This document shows positions 44,036 through 56,059 of a stretch of 64,000 nt of DNA, in pieces. The notes under the pieces are model-generated. The model saw only the letters and a program-made list of their open reading frames with translations, had not been told where the DNA came from and made no database searches. The stretch's first letter is position 1, and each line of letters begins with the position of its first letter. Source of the stretch: Micromussa lordhowensis (taxonomy: Eukaryota > Cnidaria > Anthozoa > Scleractinia > Lobophylliidae); NCBI GenBank assembly GCA_964020085.1, contig OZ026596.1, positions 31,271,522-31,335,521 of the forward strand. The letters are read 5' to 3'. Made by a program: the position numbers and the translations under genes.

Positions 44036-44746
44036 TCAATAATTCAAGAAGATGGCCAGAAATACTCCTACAATAACTACAAGAAATAAACCGGTTTTCA
44101 AAACGCCACTCCGAAATTCCCGATTCACCTGCTGGCCATACCTGGTCATCCTGACCGTATTAAGAACTTCAGATTTGATATTTTCATGTGGGAAGCCGAC
44201 AGTGGGGACTTCGCACTCCAAGAAATCACACAATGGCTTCCATCCTTGTTTTACGTTGTACACCAGCAGCTTGTCAGCGGGAACAATGGACTTCACACGG
44301 TGGTTGTGGATACGATATCGCTTTCTTAAAACATAGGTGGACTTGGTGTTACAAGATCCAATGGCGGCATTAAGGAAAGATTCATAAACGTAATCCATTT
44401 TCCTCGACGTAATTGTGGATCGCAAGCCATTCGATGAATCCAATTGACGCACAAGACTTTCTATCCATGGATCTTCCTCTCTCACACTCAAAATCACTTT
44501 ACAGTCAGGAAAACCTTCCAGAATTTCTTCGAAGAAGAAGTTCCCAGGAATATCGATGCATACATCAGCATTCTGGTAAACTCTCCTGACATCAGGTTTG
44601 GTGCCATTTTGAAAAACATCAACCCAGTGATCTAGGAAGTCAAACGTTTGTTCTTCCCAATCGAACACTGTAAATCCAAGGTGCCTTAAGGCTCTGGCGA
44701 TTGATTTAGTACCGGTTTTTAGAAATCCTGCACAGATGATCTTCAT
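44036..44746 (-). CDS. Sulfotransferase-like protein S2, 236 aa, intact
   Basis: One exon. The P-loop-like PAPS 5'-phosphosulfate motif AGFLKTGTKSI lies at residues 6-16. The 3'-phosphate site is in ILSVREEDPWIESLVRQL with R89 and S97, the R-x7-S spacing of sulfotransferases. A C-terminal hydrophobic helix of about 20 residues (LFLVVIVGVFLAIFLNY end) should anchor it in a membrane. This domain (Pfam Sulfotransfer_4-like, from memory) is common in cnidarian gene families; substrates are unknown. The copy lacks about six residues in the variable stretch after VRQLDSS compared with S3. An in-frame ATG at 44875 would add 43 unconserved residues; I prefer 44746 because every copy starts there. Confidence 0.8.
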   Translation of the reverse strand: MKIICAGFLKTGTKSIARALRHLGFTVFDWEEQTFDFLDHWVDVFQNGTKPDVRRVYQNADVCIDIPGNFFFEEILEGFPDCKVILSVREEDPWIESLVRQLDSSNGLRSTITSRKMDYVYESFLNAAIGSCNTKSTYVLRKRYRIHNHRVKSIVPADKLLVYNVKQGWKPLCDFLECEVPTVGFPHENIKSEVLNTVRMTRYGQQVNREFRSGVLKTGLFLVVIVGVFLAIFLNY

Positions 44747-45559
44747 ATTAACGGCTATCAGAAGTTTTATGCTCCTGACCTCTATTCTGTCCGTTCGTCT
44801 AAGTGATTTGTATTCTGGTGTAACACAAGAATCGTATGATTGGGTGTCAAACATGTCAAAAGCGCACTGTTCCATGCCTGTAGATATTGCATAATCTTCC
44901 TAACACGTCGCATAATCTGAGCAATCACTTGCCTAAAGGCTTTTGTTCGAAATCCTGACCCTTTTTTTGAGACCAAGTCTTTCCATTTGACTTCTCTTTT
45001 TCCGGAATACGGGCTAGAATTTTGTTGTCCACTGTACTGCTGGTACTGAATATAATTTTGCGAGTAGATACTGGGCAGTATTGGAGGGAGCAGAAGGGGG
45101 AACTGATCTCATTTCACGCACTAATTTGAACTGAAATTCACACGTCACATATATTTTAAAGTGCTTTGAACCATAGACTTTTCATAAATTCACGAATCAA
45201 GTATGTCTTTTGGTTGCGGCTTCTCACGCGTCACACACTGATAGCGTCACGCACAAAAGACGTCACGAAAATTTAACCCCCGGTGTGACACAACAACAAA
45301 ACGGTTTATTGGTATTCCCACATAGAGATGGTATTACCTAAAATAGCAACTAATATAATACTAATCATTTTAAACTAAATAAGATTAAAAGTTTCCCTTA
45401 TATTCAAAGTAACCTAGTTTCTTACAAACGAAAGAATCAGAATTATTAAACAGGAATATAGTTTTTCAGTATCGTTCAGAAGATTAAATGATGAATATTT
45501 AAGTACAATGTCACTTGTTATTTGTTTCCTAATAGTTCTATAACGATCACAATGAAATA

Positions 45560-46805
45560 AGAAATGATTTTCGTTCTCAATTTGGTTAGAACGGCAGTGT
45601 TGACAAGGTAACTTAGGTACACAGTGTCTTCCAGATTCGATTCTAAGATTGTGATTGCCTGAGCGTCATTTAGCTACAGCTCGTCTATGCTTCAGGTTCT
45701 TTACTTGTTCTAAATAATGAGATTTGCTTACATCTGTTTTAAATATAGAGTAGAAACATAACTTCTTATTAGAACGGATTAACTCGAGCTGATGTCTTTT
45801 TAGATTGTTTGAGATGTGATGCTTTATTTTTTGTAAATTATTTTTAATTGTTGGTATATCATTAGTTTGCATGATTGTTTTGCGTTTGATGCTGAATGTC
45901 TATATAATTATGTATAATTTCATTAACCGTTAACATAAAAGATGTTTTTGCTTCGGTTGCTAATTGAGTGGAAATGATTAAGCATTGTTTGGCAATACTG
46001 TTTTCTGGAAGAGATTCAAGATGTATCCAAAATTTAATTATTCTTAATAAGATATTCAACTTTAAAGAAAGTCGTCCAGTTTCATTACGAGCTACCACAT
46101 TAGGTGCTCTTTTATTAAGGCCAAGAAAATATTTGTAGAATTGTATGTGTAGCCTTTCTATTGGGTCTTTTTCCCATTTTTTGATGTTCATGTTATCATA
46201 AGCTCCCCAAATTTCAGACCCGTATAAAAGAATGGGAAGAAATAAAGTATCAAATAGTTTGTTACATGTATTGATAGGTAGTTTATTAAAGTCAAGATAA
46301 CGTTTAGAAGCAAATATTGATCTTCTGGCTTTTTCAACCAAAGCTTTTTTGGAATTAGCAAAACTACCATTTGTGCTGAAATTAATGCCAAGGTAACTAT
46401 ATTGTGAGGCCTTATCAATTGGAGTTCCATTTAAAAAGAAAGAGAATTTCTCACGTGTTGATTTGCGATTTTGTTTTTGAAAAATTAGTGTTTTTGTCTT
46501 TTTAAGATTAATTTTTAGTAGCCATTTCTCGCTATAATTGTGGAGGATATTTATTTGTTTCTGAAGACCAGCGGCACTTCTTGATATTAAGATTAGATCA
46601 TCTGCATAGAATAAACAGTTGACAGGGAGCCCATTTGTAAAGTAATTGAGTCTGTGTCACGTGAAGATTCTAGTAAGCGGGGAAATTCATCTAGATATAA
46701 GTTGAACAATAAAGGAGAAAGGATACACCCTTGTCGCACTCCTCTGTCATAGTCAAAGAAGGAACTTCTCTTGTTACTCAGACAAACAAACCAATCCATG
46801 CGCTA
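45560..46805 (-). mobile_element. Non-LTR retrotransposon remnant, RT domain onward, frameshifted
   Basis: Reading down from 46805: RT block FFDYDRGVRQGCILSPLLFN (46770-46710), a frameshift near 46650, the YADD box region (FYADDLILI, about 46610), then thumb and C-terminal region (LFDTLFLPILLYGSEIWGAY, LHIQFYKYFLGLNKRAPN). A terminal zinc-knuckle-like CQHCRSNQIENENHFLFHC lies near 45600. Several frameshifts separate the parts. The 5' end is cut at about 46805, next to a TAA microsatellite. Confidence 0.8.
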
Positions 46806-46935
46806 CTTCTTTTGAGGGCGACGAATGGAACAATGGCGCTCGTTAGCCCTTCAGCACGACAATTAGGGATTTAGTCCGCAATTTGATGACCTCTGAAGCT
46901 CGAAATGTTAGAGAAAACCCACATCGTGCACCTTG

Positions 46936-46937
<2 letters not shown>

Positions 46938-46988
<51 letters not shown>
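46938..46988. repeat. (AAT)n microsatellite
   Basis: About 50 bp of uninterrupted AAT triplets just upstream of the LINE remnant on the minus strand. Confidence 0.9.
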
Positions 46989-46989
<1 letters not shown>

Positions 46990-47529
46990 AGAGTTTGAAG
47001 GAGAGCGGCAAAATATGATGGGCTGCTCATGTATATGAAGGCTGTTTATGAATACACTCCTCAAGTCCACAGCAGAAATAGTATTGTTATTGTACCCGAC
47101 ATTCAGATGCATCACTCACAACAAAGCCAGCACTGAAGCCAGTAAAGAAATACCTCAAAGAAATACCGTAGATCCGAAATACCGAAATACCGTAAATGCT
47201 GACCCCCTCTGTCTTCGCATATAAAAAAGCCGCGCTATTTATGTTACACCTATCGCGCTAAACATATCTATAAAATACATGCAGTCGAGGTCTGCTCACA
47301 GTCACAGATTTGTTTATCTGGTCGGATAAATGGCTGTATTAAAATCTAGGTCCTCCAAATTGCACAGTACATCGAATTTTGCCATGAATTTGGGATAATA
47401 ATTATGTCCTCCAGTTCTATCGTATTCGTTTGAGTGAACGGCTCGGGTTGTCAAATTTGGGAAATTTCTGGCAATAAGTCAGCTGATAAGTCTTCTCTTC
47501 AGGACCATGATAAACAGCAGGTTAGTTTC

Positions 47530-48130
47530 TTCGTAAAACATTTCCCTGTGACGAATTCTGATCGGCTAGTCGCAACCGCCGCGCGAAACGTTCTCGCAGT
47601 CTTCCAATTCCTGAAGGCTTTGGGATATCTGTCAGACCGCGTCACTGCGACTTTGTAAGATCCTCGTGTTATTTGTAATATTTAGGCTCTTTTCTTGACA
47701 CCTTGAATCCGTTTAACATTACCCACGGAAGCAGTGTTTGCTTTCTAACAATATTTAAGCTAATCAAAAACTTAGACTACCAATCTTTCTTTTTTCGCCT
47801 GATTTTCTGGCCTAGAATACTAGGCGGTCATACAAAACCTTCCACCGGACTGTAATTTCTTGTCTGAGTCATATGGGGGTTAGCCTCCTACGCAGACGCT
47901 CTTTGGGCTCGTCACGCAAAGAAAGATTGCGTGACGAGCCCAAAAGAGCGTCTGCGTAGGAGGCTATATGGGGGTCACTGATGATATAATCTATTTTTAG
48001 AATACTTTGTTTAGTTAATTTTGCGAGCTCCATGGTTTTGTTTGTGAAATTCTTCTAAGGAAAGGCAATTCATTGTATTCCTTTGCCTAAATAAGCAAAT
48101 CGAAGAATGACTATTTCCTTAAAGGCGGCG
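47530..48130. repeat. Segmental duplication unit, copy 1 (paired with 59255-60090)
   Basis: ACATTTCCCTGTGACGAATT, GCAACCGCCGCGCGAAACGT and AGGCAATTCATTGTATTCCT are shared in the same order with 59255-60090. The 3' part (about 48000-48130) also matches 40985-41115. Each copy sits at a comparable place between sulfotransferase genes. An open frame of 74 codons at 47434-47658 is not preserved in the second copy, so I do not call a gene. Confidence 0.8.
47872..47975. mobile_element. 86-bp palindromic MITE with 9-bp duplication TATGGGGGT
   Basis: TATGGGGGT flanks both sides (47872-47880, 47967-47975). Between them TAGCCTCCTACGCAGACG and its complement pair over about 40 bp each with almost no loop. 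The paralogous spacer at 59551-59970 lacks it, proving insertion. Confidence 0.85.
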
Positions 48131-48239
48131 GTTCAAGTCCATCGCTGGATACTCGCGGCCAGGAATGAAAAACACAGAGAAGATCAAATATGTTGTTCAG
48201 TCCCAATCAGTCTCTACTCATTCTGCATATCAAATCTGT

Positions 48240-48800
48240 TATGAGGTGTTGGCTTACTGGAGTCACGAAAACACCTCGTAGATCACATTTGCATTTCATT
48301 ACGTGACGTTCATATGCATACGTTTGCAAATGCTACACAACTCCCCTGTCATGTGATAGTCGACATAAGGATAGGCTATTTTTCGGTCGCTTGTTTTCGC
48401 CAATCTGTTTGCACTATGCTATAAGGCTAACGTGCACCCGGGTTTCAATTGAGAGAACCAGATTCACGCCGAGGTCAGATGATTATATTATATATATTAA
48501 AAATCAGTCTAACTATTACGACTGCACAAAGATATTCTTTGACATGTAAACGATAAATTTAGTACCTAAATTTTTTTTTCCCCTTTATTTGAAAGAAAAT
48601 GGTTGGGGTAATACCGCTTTATTAAGTTGTTTTCTATTCTGTGTATTTTCGTGACTAAATTGTGACTAAGGAAGCCAGAGCGATCATTGTCATTGAATTG
48701 TAACGGGTATATGTGATTCGCTTTAATTCCGTGCTTAATAAAGACGACAGTCTTTGTCCATCTGTTTTTACTGTGTTATATTGTCATCGTAGAAACTCTT
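48240..48800. repeat. Conserved upstream block of the array, copy beside S3's 3' end
   Basis: Shared with 36700-37110, 37950-38160 and 42940-43155: CACCTCGTAGATCACATTTG, CAATCTGTTTG..ACTATGCTATAAGG and GAAGCCAGAGCGATCATTG. It includes the GTCGAC-centred segment (48355-48365) that also lies upstream of other copies. It is non-coding and probably the duplicated distal flank of an older array member. Confidence 0.65.
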
Positions 48801-49166
48801 TTTACGATAACTGCAGAAATTCTCGCGCGCTCATTGGCTAATTTGTATTGTCAATAAGTGGACAGACACATGAATGTATAATTTATGCGACGCGTCAGCG
48901 ATTTGACAATTTGTTATCGGAAAAAAACAAATTGGCGTTAGTTTTTCATGCGTCTGTCCTGTTATTGACGATGAATTTCGTCATAACATTGTCGAAGTAG
49001 TCTGCGGTTCCACTAGGCTGTCGCCTCGTGGATACACAGCTGCTTTGACAAGACAAAATTCATTGTTAAGACAAAATTCATGATCAATAACAGGACGGAC
49101 GCATAAAAAACGGACGTCAATCAGTGACAGTGATTATATGTCATTGTTATTACTCCGAGGTTACGC

Positions 49167-49895
49167 TCAGTGATTCAAGAAGATGGCCAGAAATACTCCT
49201 ACAATAACTACAAGAAATAAACCGATTTTCAAAACACCACTCCGAAATTCCCGATTCACCTGCTGGCCATATCTTCCTTTTAGGAGCGTCTTACTAATTT
49301 CAGCTTTGATATTTTCATGTGGGAAGGCAATGGTGGGGATTTCGCACTCCAAGAAATCACACAATGGCTTCCACCCTTGTTTTACGTTGTACACCAACAG
49401 CTTGTCAGCAGGAACAATGGACTTTACACGGTCGTTGTGGATGCGATATCGCTTTCTCATAACATAGGTGGACTTGTTGTTAACAGTTCCAATGGCGGCA
49501 TTTCGGAACGAACGCCAAACGTAACGCATTTTCTTCACTGTTGGCGATAACATGAGCACAACCTTGGGTAGTAAACCAACCAATGAATCCAATTGACGTA
49601 CAACACTTTCTATCCACGAATCTTCCTCTCTTACGCTCAGAATCACTTTACAATCAGGAAAAGCTTCCAGTATTTCTTCGAAGAAGAAGTATCCTGGCGT
49701 ATCCACGCACGCATCAGCATTCTGGTAAACTCGCTTCACATCAGGCTTGGTGCCATTTTGAAAAACATCAACCCAGTGATCTAGGGAGTCAAACACTTGC
49801 TCTTCCCAGTCGAACACTGTAAATCCAAGGTGTTGTAAGGCTTTGGCAATTGATTTAGTACCCGTTTTTAGAAATCCTGCACAGATGATCTTCAT
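49167..49895 (-). CDS. Sulfotransferase-like protein S3, 242 aa, intact
   Basis: One exon, with AGFLKTGTKSI at residues 6-16, R89/S97 in SVREEDSWIESVV, a conserved middle block YRIHNDRVKSIVPADKLLV and NVKQGWKPLCDFLECE, then GQQVNREFRSGV and a terminal helix LFLVVIVGVFLAIFLNH (about 221-242). It is the fullest form of the S2/S3 subtype. Its upstream sequence (ACGGCTATC, then ATGCTCCTGA and CTCTATTCTGTCCGTT) matches that of S2 but not S1 or S4. The terminal helix with a short lumenal tail predicts a tail-anchored membrane protein. Whether the enzyme faces cytosol or Golgi lumen cannot be read from the sequence. Confidence 0.8.
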   Translation of the reverse strand: MKIICAGFLKTGTKSIAKALQHLGFTVFDWEEQVFDSLDHWVDVFQNGTKPDVKRVYQNADACVDTPGYFFFEEILEAFPDCKVILSVREEDSWIESVVRQLDSLVGLLPKVVLMLSPTVKKMRYVWRSFRNAAIGTVNNKSTYVMRKRYRIHNDRVKSIVPADKLLVYNVKQGWKPLCDFLECEIPTIAFPHENIKAEISKTLLKGRYGQQVNREFRSGVLKIGLFLVVIVGVFLAIFLNH

Positions 49896-49959
49896 AGTTA
49901 CGGCTATCCAACTGGTTTAATGCTCCTGATCTCTATTCTGTCCGTTGGTCGAAGTGATT

Positions 49960-52290
49960 CTAACACAATAATCGCATTGTATTAGATGTCACAACATGCC
50001 ACTTGAATCGCACTGTAGATATTGCGTTACTGATCTTCCTAACGCGTCGCGCATAGGCTCATTCATTATTTTTCTATGGCTTTTGTTCAAACGCTGATCT
50101 TTTTAGGACCAAATGTTTCCATTTGGCTTCTCTGACCTATCGCCAACTCGTCTGAATTTCTCCGGAGTACGGGCTAGGGTTCAAGACGAATCGTTGCATG
50201 GCAGAAAAATTATTTCCATACCGTGAAGCTCATCTGAAGATGCCTTCAACACAAGATCGCAGGCAACCTACTTCAACCCAGGGACACAAGGGGAGATCTA
50301 CAAGAACAGCTTCTTCCTAACAACGATGACATACAGGATACAACAGCTTGCCATCCAACATACGCCGAGTCAAACCAGATTCCCCTTGCAGACTTGCCTG
50401 GCCTATGGGCACATTTGAACATTTAACAATCTTGTATTTCTTTTCCTAGTACTGTAAGAGCACCATACACAGCAAAGTATCACTTTGCACTATATTTTAA
50501 ACTTGATCACATGCACCAGCACCAGTACCATGAGTACTCCGTGGTGGGATGGGCAACCTTTGCCATGTAAAAAATGTAAGTGTAAAGGGATTGTAACGAT
50601 CGTAACGAGAGCTTTCTTTCATTGTATAGTCAGACGGGGCAAGCAACAACATCAACAATAACAACATTTATTTCTACCAAAAGTGCCGGTAACGCCGTTA
50701 AAATATAGTTTTACCTACCTATCTACCTTTCTACCTAAATATCTAAGAGATGACATGGATGTTCGTTTGGCTTCGTCACGTCGCCAGGCTAGTGAAACAC
50801 CAGCGACTGAAGTTGAGATCAACTTGAGAACCTTTGTCATTTAGCGAATTCACTTCTGCATTTTTTTTCTTGCTAAAAGTGCAGCTCTGTACTCCACTGT
50901 GCTGCAGGTTACAAATTGTTCGGAATGTTTGGTTCGGATCCCGAAATATATTTTTAGCTGCTCTAAACAATGGTCTTTTCATAAATTTACGAATCACGTA
51001 TGGCCGTGTTACACACTAATGTTTGTTGTCATCACGGGCTGAATCAAAGCGCTCTTCGAGCCACGACTGAACTTTTTTAAAATGAATTTGACTTTGAAAT
51101 TCCAGCATTTTTCATTTTGGAAATGTGTGCGTCATTTATCTTTTATAGATATATATATTTTTGTTATTCAAGTTCAGAATTAATCAACTAAAAATGAAAC
51201 TATTGATTGCGGCACAAACTAGTTATTCAGGTTTTCAGGCTGATAACTTACGCAAACAGTGAAGCTATTGATAGAGACGCATATAATAGAAAGTAAAAGC
51301 GGACATACCTGGTACTCGACACTCTACTGTAAGAATTCTTTTTAGAAGCTGAGGTGGATGTTTTTTTTGTCTCTCTTTAATCCAAGCAGGAGAGGAATAT
51401 ACTCATCACAGATAATTTTCTTTATTTTTCGCGATCGGAATTCGTTCTTTTAGATAACAATCAAGAGTTTATTCGTGTTTCCGTGACTTCTTCCATTAGT
51501 GACATGTTTCACTCTGCCTCACACGTTATCAATAGCACGAAAGCTTTTAAGATGCCATGAACGCCATAGATCTACAAGCAGCTATGCGCAATAATTTGAA
51601 AAATTGTTGTGTGTTATCTTTTTGACTTTGCAAAATACTTTCATGAAATCAAACGTTTCTTATGATCTCTTTGCTTTAGAGTTATTTTACTAAACCCGTG
51701 AAATATTTACTACACTATTAGTTAGTATTACGCACTAATTCTATTGTTTTCTTTTGTTTAGCTGTGACTCTTACGCACTAACTGTTATGGGTTAATTAAA
51801 ATCACTCTAGAAGGGCTGGTTATCAGCCACTCTTCCGAAATTAGCATCGAACCAACAACAATCAAGAGTGTGTTTGTCCTTCTTCTTTCCATACATCGTC
51901 TGTAAAATTACAAGACGATGTATGGACAAAAAAAAATTATCTACATTTAGTTATAAACTAGTACAAATTTCTCCTATCATGATTTTGGTAAATTCTGGTG
52001 CATTTTTAAGCATTAGTAGCTGGTTTTGCGAGCTCACCGAACTAATATTTTTGTCATGATACCATACATTTATTCTAATGGTTAACCCCCAATAACGCAA
52101 AGGATTATGGGTATGTGCAAGTAGCGAATTGACACCAACTTGGTACGCTTTTAAAGCTTACCGTCATATTAGTCCATCTCAACGGATCTACACACATCTT
52201 AATGCAATTACTATCGAAAATATTCACACGAACATCGTGATTTAATAACATAGACACCTGTGAAGACATGATTGATCATCGCGGTTATAT
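49960..52290. other. Spacer between S3 and S4, no recognised gene
   Basis: AT-rich, with no conserved protein. A short hairpin, CCATACATCGTCT and AGACGATGTATGG, lies at 51888-51924. Sequence at 50160-50420 resembles degraded coding DNA but I could not place it. Confidence 0.45.
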
Positions 52291-52299
52291 ACACAACTT

Positions 52300-52800
52300 A
52301 AGGTGGGGGTTTACCTGAATTAAAGTGAAATTTGAGGAAGTATAAAGAGAGATTGAAAGGGGGAGAAAAGGTTATGGAACACCACCAGACAGTTGCCCGA
52401 CCCCACAATGGCACTCGGGTTGTTAGGCAACTGTTTGGTGTGTATCTATCAATTTTTAACTTCAAACTCTAATTTTAAAACAACACCAAATCTTCAAAAT
52501 TTCCTATTTCCATAAATTTTACTAATCCTTTGAGAAAAACTATCTGTCTCCAAATAAACCTAAAAATCACCAAAAAATTTACAAAACGGCGCAAAACATA
52601 GATGTGTGTAATGAGTGAACAGATTCTTGATTGCTTGAAACGTAAACGAGATATTTGCATTAAGAACATAATACCAAGCCAAAATACGGCTTTCAGGTGG
52701 ACCCCCGCCTTAAGGTGGGGGTTTACCTGAATTAAAGTGAAATTTGAGGAAGTTTAAAGAGAGATTGAAAGGGGGAGAAAAGGTTATGGAACACCAGATA
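52300..52800. mobile_element. MITE with AAGGTGGGGGT ends plus adjacent partial copy
   Basis: Element 52300-52710 starts AGGTGGGGGTTTACCTGAA and ends TTCAGGTGGACCCCCGCCTT, imperfect inverted termini of about 20 bp. Immediately after it (52711-52798) its first 90 bp are repeated in direct orientation and then cut off. The two share GAAATTTGAGGAAGT and GGGGGAGAAAAGGTTATGGA. Confidence 0.7.
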
Positions 52801-53008
52801 CTTTTGGAATTCCAGACTTCAGCCAACAATGCTGAATAAAGTTCGCGTGGAAGATAAATTGTAGGCACGCAATGCGTACATTTTTTTCACTGGGCGTTCT
52901 GCATAAGCTTTTTATTGTCATTTGCATGGGCCCATAATTCGGGCACATTCACCTAACTTTTATAGGCACGCCTGAACAAGTAAAGTATACTGTCTACATC
53001 AAGAGCCC

Positions 53009-53360
53009 ATGATCCATGGGCTCCTGTCTGCATTAATTAATGTTGAAACTGTTTCTTCTTTAATGTATGACGTCTCACGTTTGTCTATTCAATTTCCGTC
53101 TAATATCAGTGATCTCTTTACCCAAGTTAATAAAATACATACGCACAAGACCAGGAGCTCCTCTTCAGGCAACGTTTATATTAAATCTTTGAGTCTGAGC
53201 CGAAATCAAAGGTCTTTTACCAGATTTGGAGCTTAACTCTGGAATTCCCACAAGGACAAATTTCGACAACTCCCTAAGAGTGCCTTTAAAAAGCATGTAC
53301 ATGATTTGCTATTCTTAATAATGGAGGCTGAGGATGATTTATTATGTTGAAACGCCTATT
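53009..53360 (+). mobile_element. LINE 3' fragment (RT C-terminus)
   Basis: The frame contains THKTRSSSSGNVYIKSLSLS, RNQRSFTRFGA and, after an in-frame stop, LWNSHKDKFRQLPKSAFKKH. This is the usual end of CR1-like cnidarian LINE proteins. It is truncated on the 5' side. Confidence 0.65.
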
Positions 53361-53939
53361 CTTCTGTATAAAATTGCAAATTTTACCTAATATATGTATA
53401 AAATGCATAGTTTTTGTTAGACCTTCTTAAACTTCATATCCTCCTGTTTTCGTTTTCATGTCATCTTGTTTTTCTTTTTTTTTTTTGCTTGTATTTAATA
53501 TTGTTGCATTTAATCTAATATTGTTGTAAACAATTACCAGTTTAACCACGGACTGCGTGTAGCTCCGCCCACCGCGATTAGCCTTTGCTATTTGTTGGCG
53601 GAGACAGACTGTAAAAATAATAGTCTTTTGATTTTTTCATGAAAACATCATTTCATTAAAACATTAATAACGTACTAGAAGAGTCTTCGCCAAGACGTCC
53701 TCAGCTTCACTGTTTATCGATGCTAGGGTAGGAAATTGAGCGGCACATTTCTCTTGAACCCAGTCCACTGAAGCTGGGAAGAACCTGTAGCATACGTTGT
53801 TGTAAAGTTGGTATCCATTGGGACAATTCGCTGTGGACATACATGGGGTGTGTTATTATGCATCATGCTGGGCCACGTTATATAGGACCCTAGTCAGCCT
53901 CCGCCATTTTCGATGCCATCGAAAATATTGTTATTCCCG

Positions 53940-54370
53940 GTTTTCAAGTGACGTCATCGTTTTCCAAAATTAAAAATAACCAATCCTTCTCCAGTTTTAT
54001 TCTCACCAGGTGGAAGACCTTCTAAGGTCTTGGCGTTTTGCAACATTTAAGCTCGAAAAGGGTTCCTCATTTTGTTATAAAGAACGTTTGAATTTCCAAG
54101 TTTTTGCGTTCCGTGACATTAAAATGGCGGCGCGAGTGGGCTTTCGCGTAGTCCAAAACAGGAGTTATCTCTCACGTTTTTGCTAACTGAACAGTTCTTG
54201 CACTAGAAGGATCACCGCTTTCAATGGGTCGGAACTCTAGAGTGATAATTTTTCATTTTAATGGTACGACGACTCAATGACAGATGTTTCTGTTACTTTA
54301 AGGCCGCCATGTTGGTGCCCCTCGGAAGGGCACCAACATGGCCTCTCCGTACAAATCTATAAATTTAGGT
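53940..54370. repeat. Dispersed repeat family 2, copy 2 (inverse of 43330-43900)
   Basis: Contains AAGTGACGTCATCGTTTTCC, a GGCACCAACATGG hairpin (CCATGTTGGTGCC at 54308-54320 pairs with GGCACCAACATGG at 54328-54340) and TCTATAAATTTAGGT. It is non-coding. Confidence 0.6.
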
Positions 54371-54617
54371 ATAAATTTAGATTCTCAAAAGTCTAAAAGA
54401 CCATGAGTCTAAAAGCTTTCTGACCTCATCTAGCTTTATTCTGTAATTGTAGTCCACTATTTGTTGCGTTTCAACAAAAAACGTTGTCCCTAGTATGTCA
54501 AAAGATTCATTAAATAACCATGCTAAATCATCATTCTCCGGAAGTAATATATCCTTTCAAAATCACAAAACAAACCAAAGCGTATCAACAGACTACTCAT
54601 TCAATTTTAGTCTTAAG

Positions 54618-54850
54618 CCAGCTTCAGTGATTTAAAACAGATAGCCAAAAATGCTGCTACAATCATTACAACTTGTAATACTCAGTTTTAGCAGCATTTC
54701 TGGCCATCTGTCTAAATCACTGAGAACACCGATTGCCAAAATAAGATATCTCTGCACCTCCAAAATTCACCTGTTGGCCATATCTGGTATAGGCAATCAT
54801 CTTAGTAATTTAAGGTTTGATATTTTCGTGTGGAGGGGCAATATAGATAG
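54618..54850 (-). pseudogene. Sulfotransferase-like gene, C-terminal relic beside S4
   Basis: On the minus strand it repeats the end of the S4 type (segments complementary to TCACCTGTTGGCCATATCTG and GATATTTTCGTGTGGA) with frameshifts. Its 3' end carries a small inverted duplication (54623-54660 with 54684-54722). Nothing of the N-terminal half remains. Confidence 0.65.
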
Positions 54851-55102
54851 TTAGAGCGAATCAAACGACGAAATTGTAACGTATATATACGCACGATTAG
54901 TCCCTTAATGAACTTGCTGATTCTTTATGATTGTCTACTTAACAAGGGCGAGAACTACGGTTAAGTAAATTTTACAGAGTAACTATACAAAAGATGACTG
55001 AATTAAACCTCGTATTGAGGTGTTCCTATTCTATTCAGAGATCACAAAACAAACTGAACCGTATCGATAGAGTAGTCATATTTTTTACTGGTACGCCAGG
55101 CT

Positions 55103-55834
55103 TCAGCGATATAAACAGATGGCCAGAATTGCTGCTATAACTATCACAAGAAGTGAACCGATACACAAAATGCCATATCTCTGCACTTCCAATTTCACCT
55201 GCTGGCCAAATCTGGTAAAGAGAACGGTCTTAGTAATTTCACCTTTGATATTCTCACGTGGAAAGGCAATAGTAGGGACCTTGCACTCCAAGAAATCACA
55301 TAATGGCTTCCATCCTTGTTTTACGTTGTACACCAACAGCTTGTCGGCGGGAACAATGGACTTCACACGGTGGTTGTGGATACGATATCGCTTTCTCATA
55401 ACATAAGTGGACTTGGTGTTAACAGTTCCAGTGGCGGCATTAAGAAACGATTCAAAAACGTAAAACATTTTACTCGATGTTGGCGATAACATGGACACAA
55501 TCTTCGATCGCGTAGCATATATTATTTCCAAGTGACGCACAATGCTTTCTATCCACGAATCTTCCTCTCTCACGCTCAAAATCACTTTACAATCAGGAAA
55601 AGCTTCCAGTATTTCCTCGAAGAAGAAGTATCCAGGCAAATCCACGCAGACATCAGCATTCTGGTAAACTCGTTTCACATCAGGTTTGGTGCCATTTTGA
55701 AAAACATCAACCCAGTGATCTAGGAAGTCAAACATTTGCTCTTCCCAGTCGAAAACCGTAAACCCAAGATGTCGCAGAGCTTTAGCTATTGATTTAGTAC
55801 CTGTTTTTCCAGCTCCTGCACAGATGATCTTCAT
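55103..55834 (-). CDS. Sulfotransferase-like protein S4, 243 aa, intact
   Basis: One exon. The P-loop is AGAGKTGTKSI (residues 6-16) and the 3'-phosphate site SVREEDSWIESIVRHL. The middle block RYRIHNHRVKSIVPADKLLV is identical to other copies. The C-terminus differs from S2/S3: after FGQQVKLEVQRYG it ends in the helix ILCIGSLLVIVIAAILAICL. It shares this ending with the partial copy S5, and its upstream start (GAGTAAAGCTG before the ATG on the + strand reading) with S1. It defines the second subtype of the array. Confidence 0.8.
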   Translation of the reverse strand: MKIICAGAGKTGTKSIAKALRHLGFTVFDWEEQMFDFLDHWVDVFQNGTKPDVKRVYQNADVCVDLPGYFFFEEILEAFPDCKVILSVREEDSWIESIVRHLEIIYATRSKIVSMLSPTSSKMFYVFESFLNAATGTVNTKSTYVMRKRYRIHNHRVKSIVPADKLLVYNVKQGWKPLCDFLECKVPTIAFPRENIKGEITKTVLFTRFGQQVKLEVQRYGILCIGSLLVIVIAAILAICLYR

Positions 55835-56059
55835 GAGTAAAGCTGTAACAAGTGACCTGTTAAGACCGCTGTGACATGTTTTAGGATTAGTTGTTCTCAG
55901 AGATGTTCTTGCCCACGCTGGGCTTTGTGAAGGTACTGCCCCTCTTCTGCCCTTGGTTATGCGTTCAAGTGTAACTCGCTAAAGTCACGAACACATCTAA
56001 TAGATCACATTTACATTTCATTATCTTCATCTGCATATGTTTGTAAGTAACACATGACT

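Noticed and set aside
44747..44875. N-terminal 43-residue extension of S2
   Set aside because: The extension is absent from other copies, and every copy begins with MKIICAG at the shared ATG.
47434..47658. A 74-codon open frame in the duplicated spacer
   Set aside because: The second copy at 59265-59362 has lost the frame, and there is no recognisable motif.
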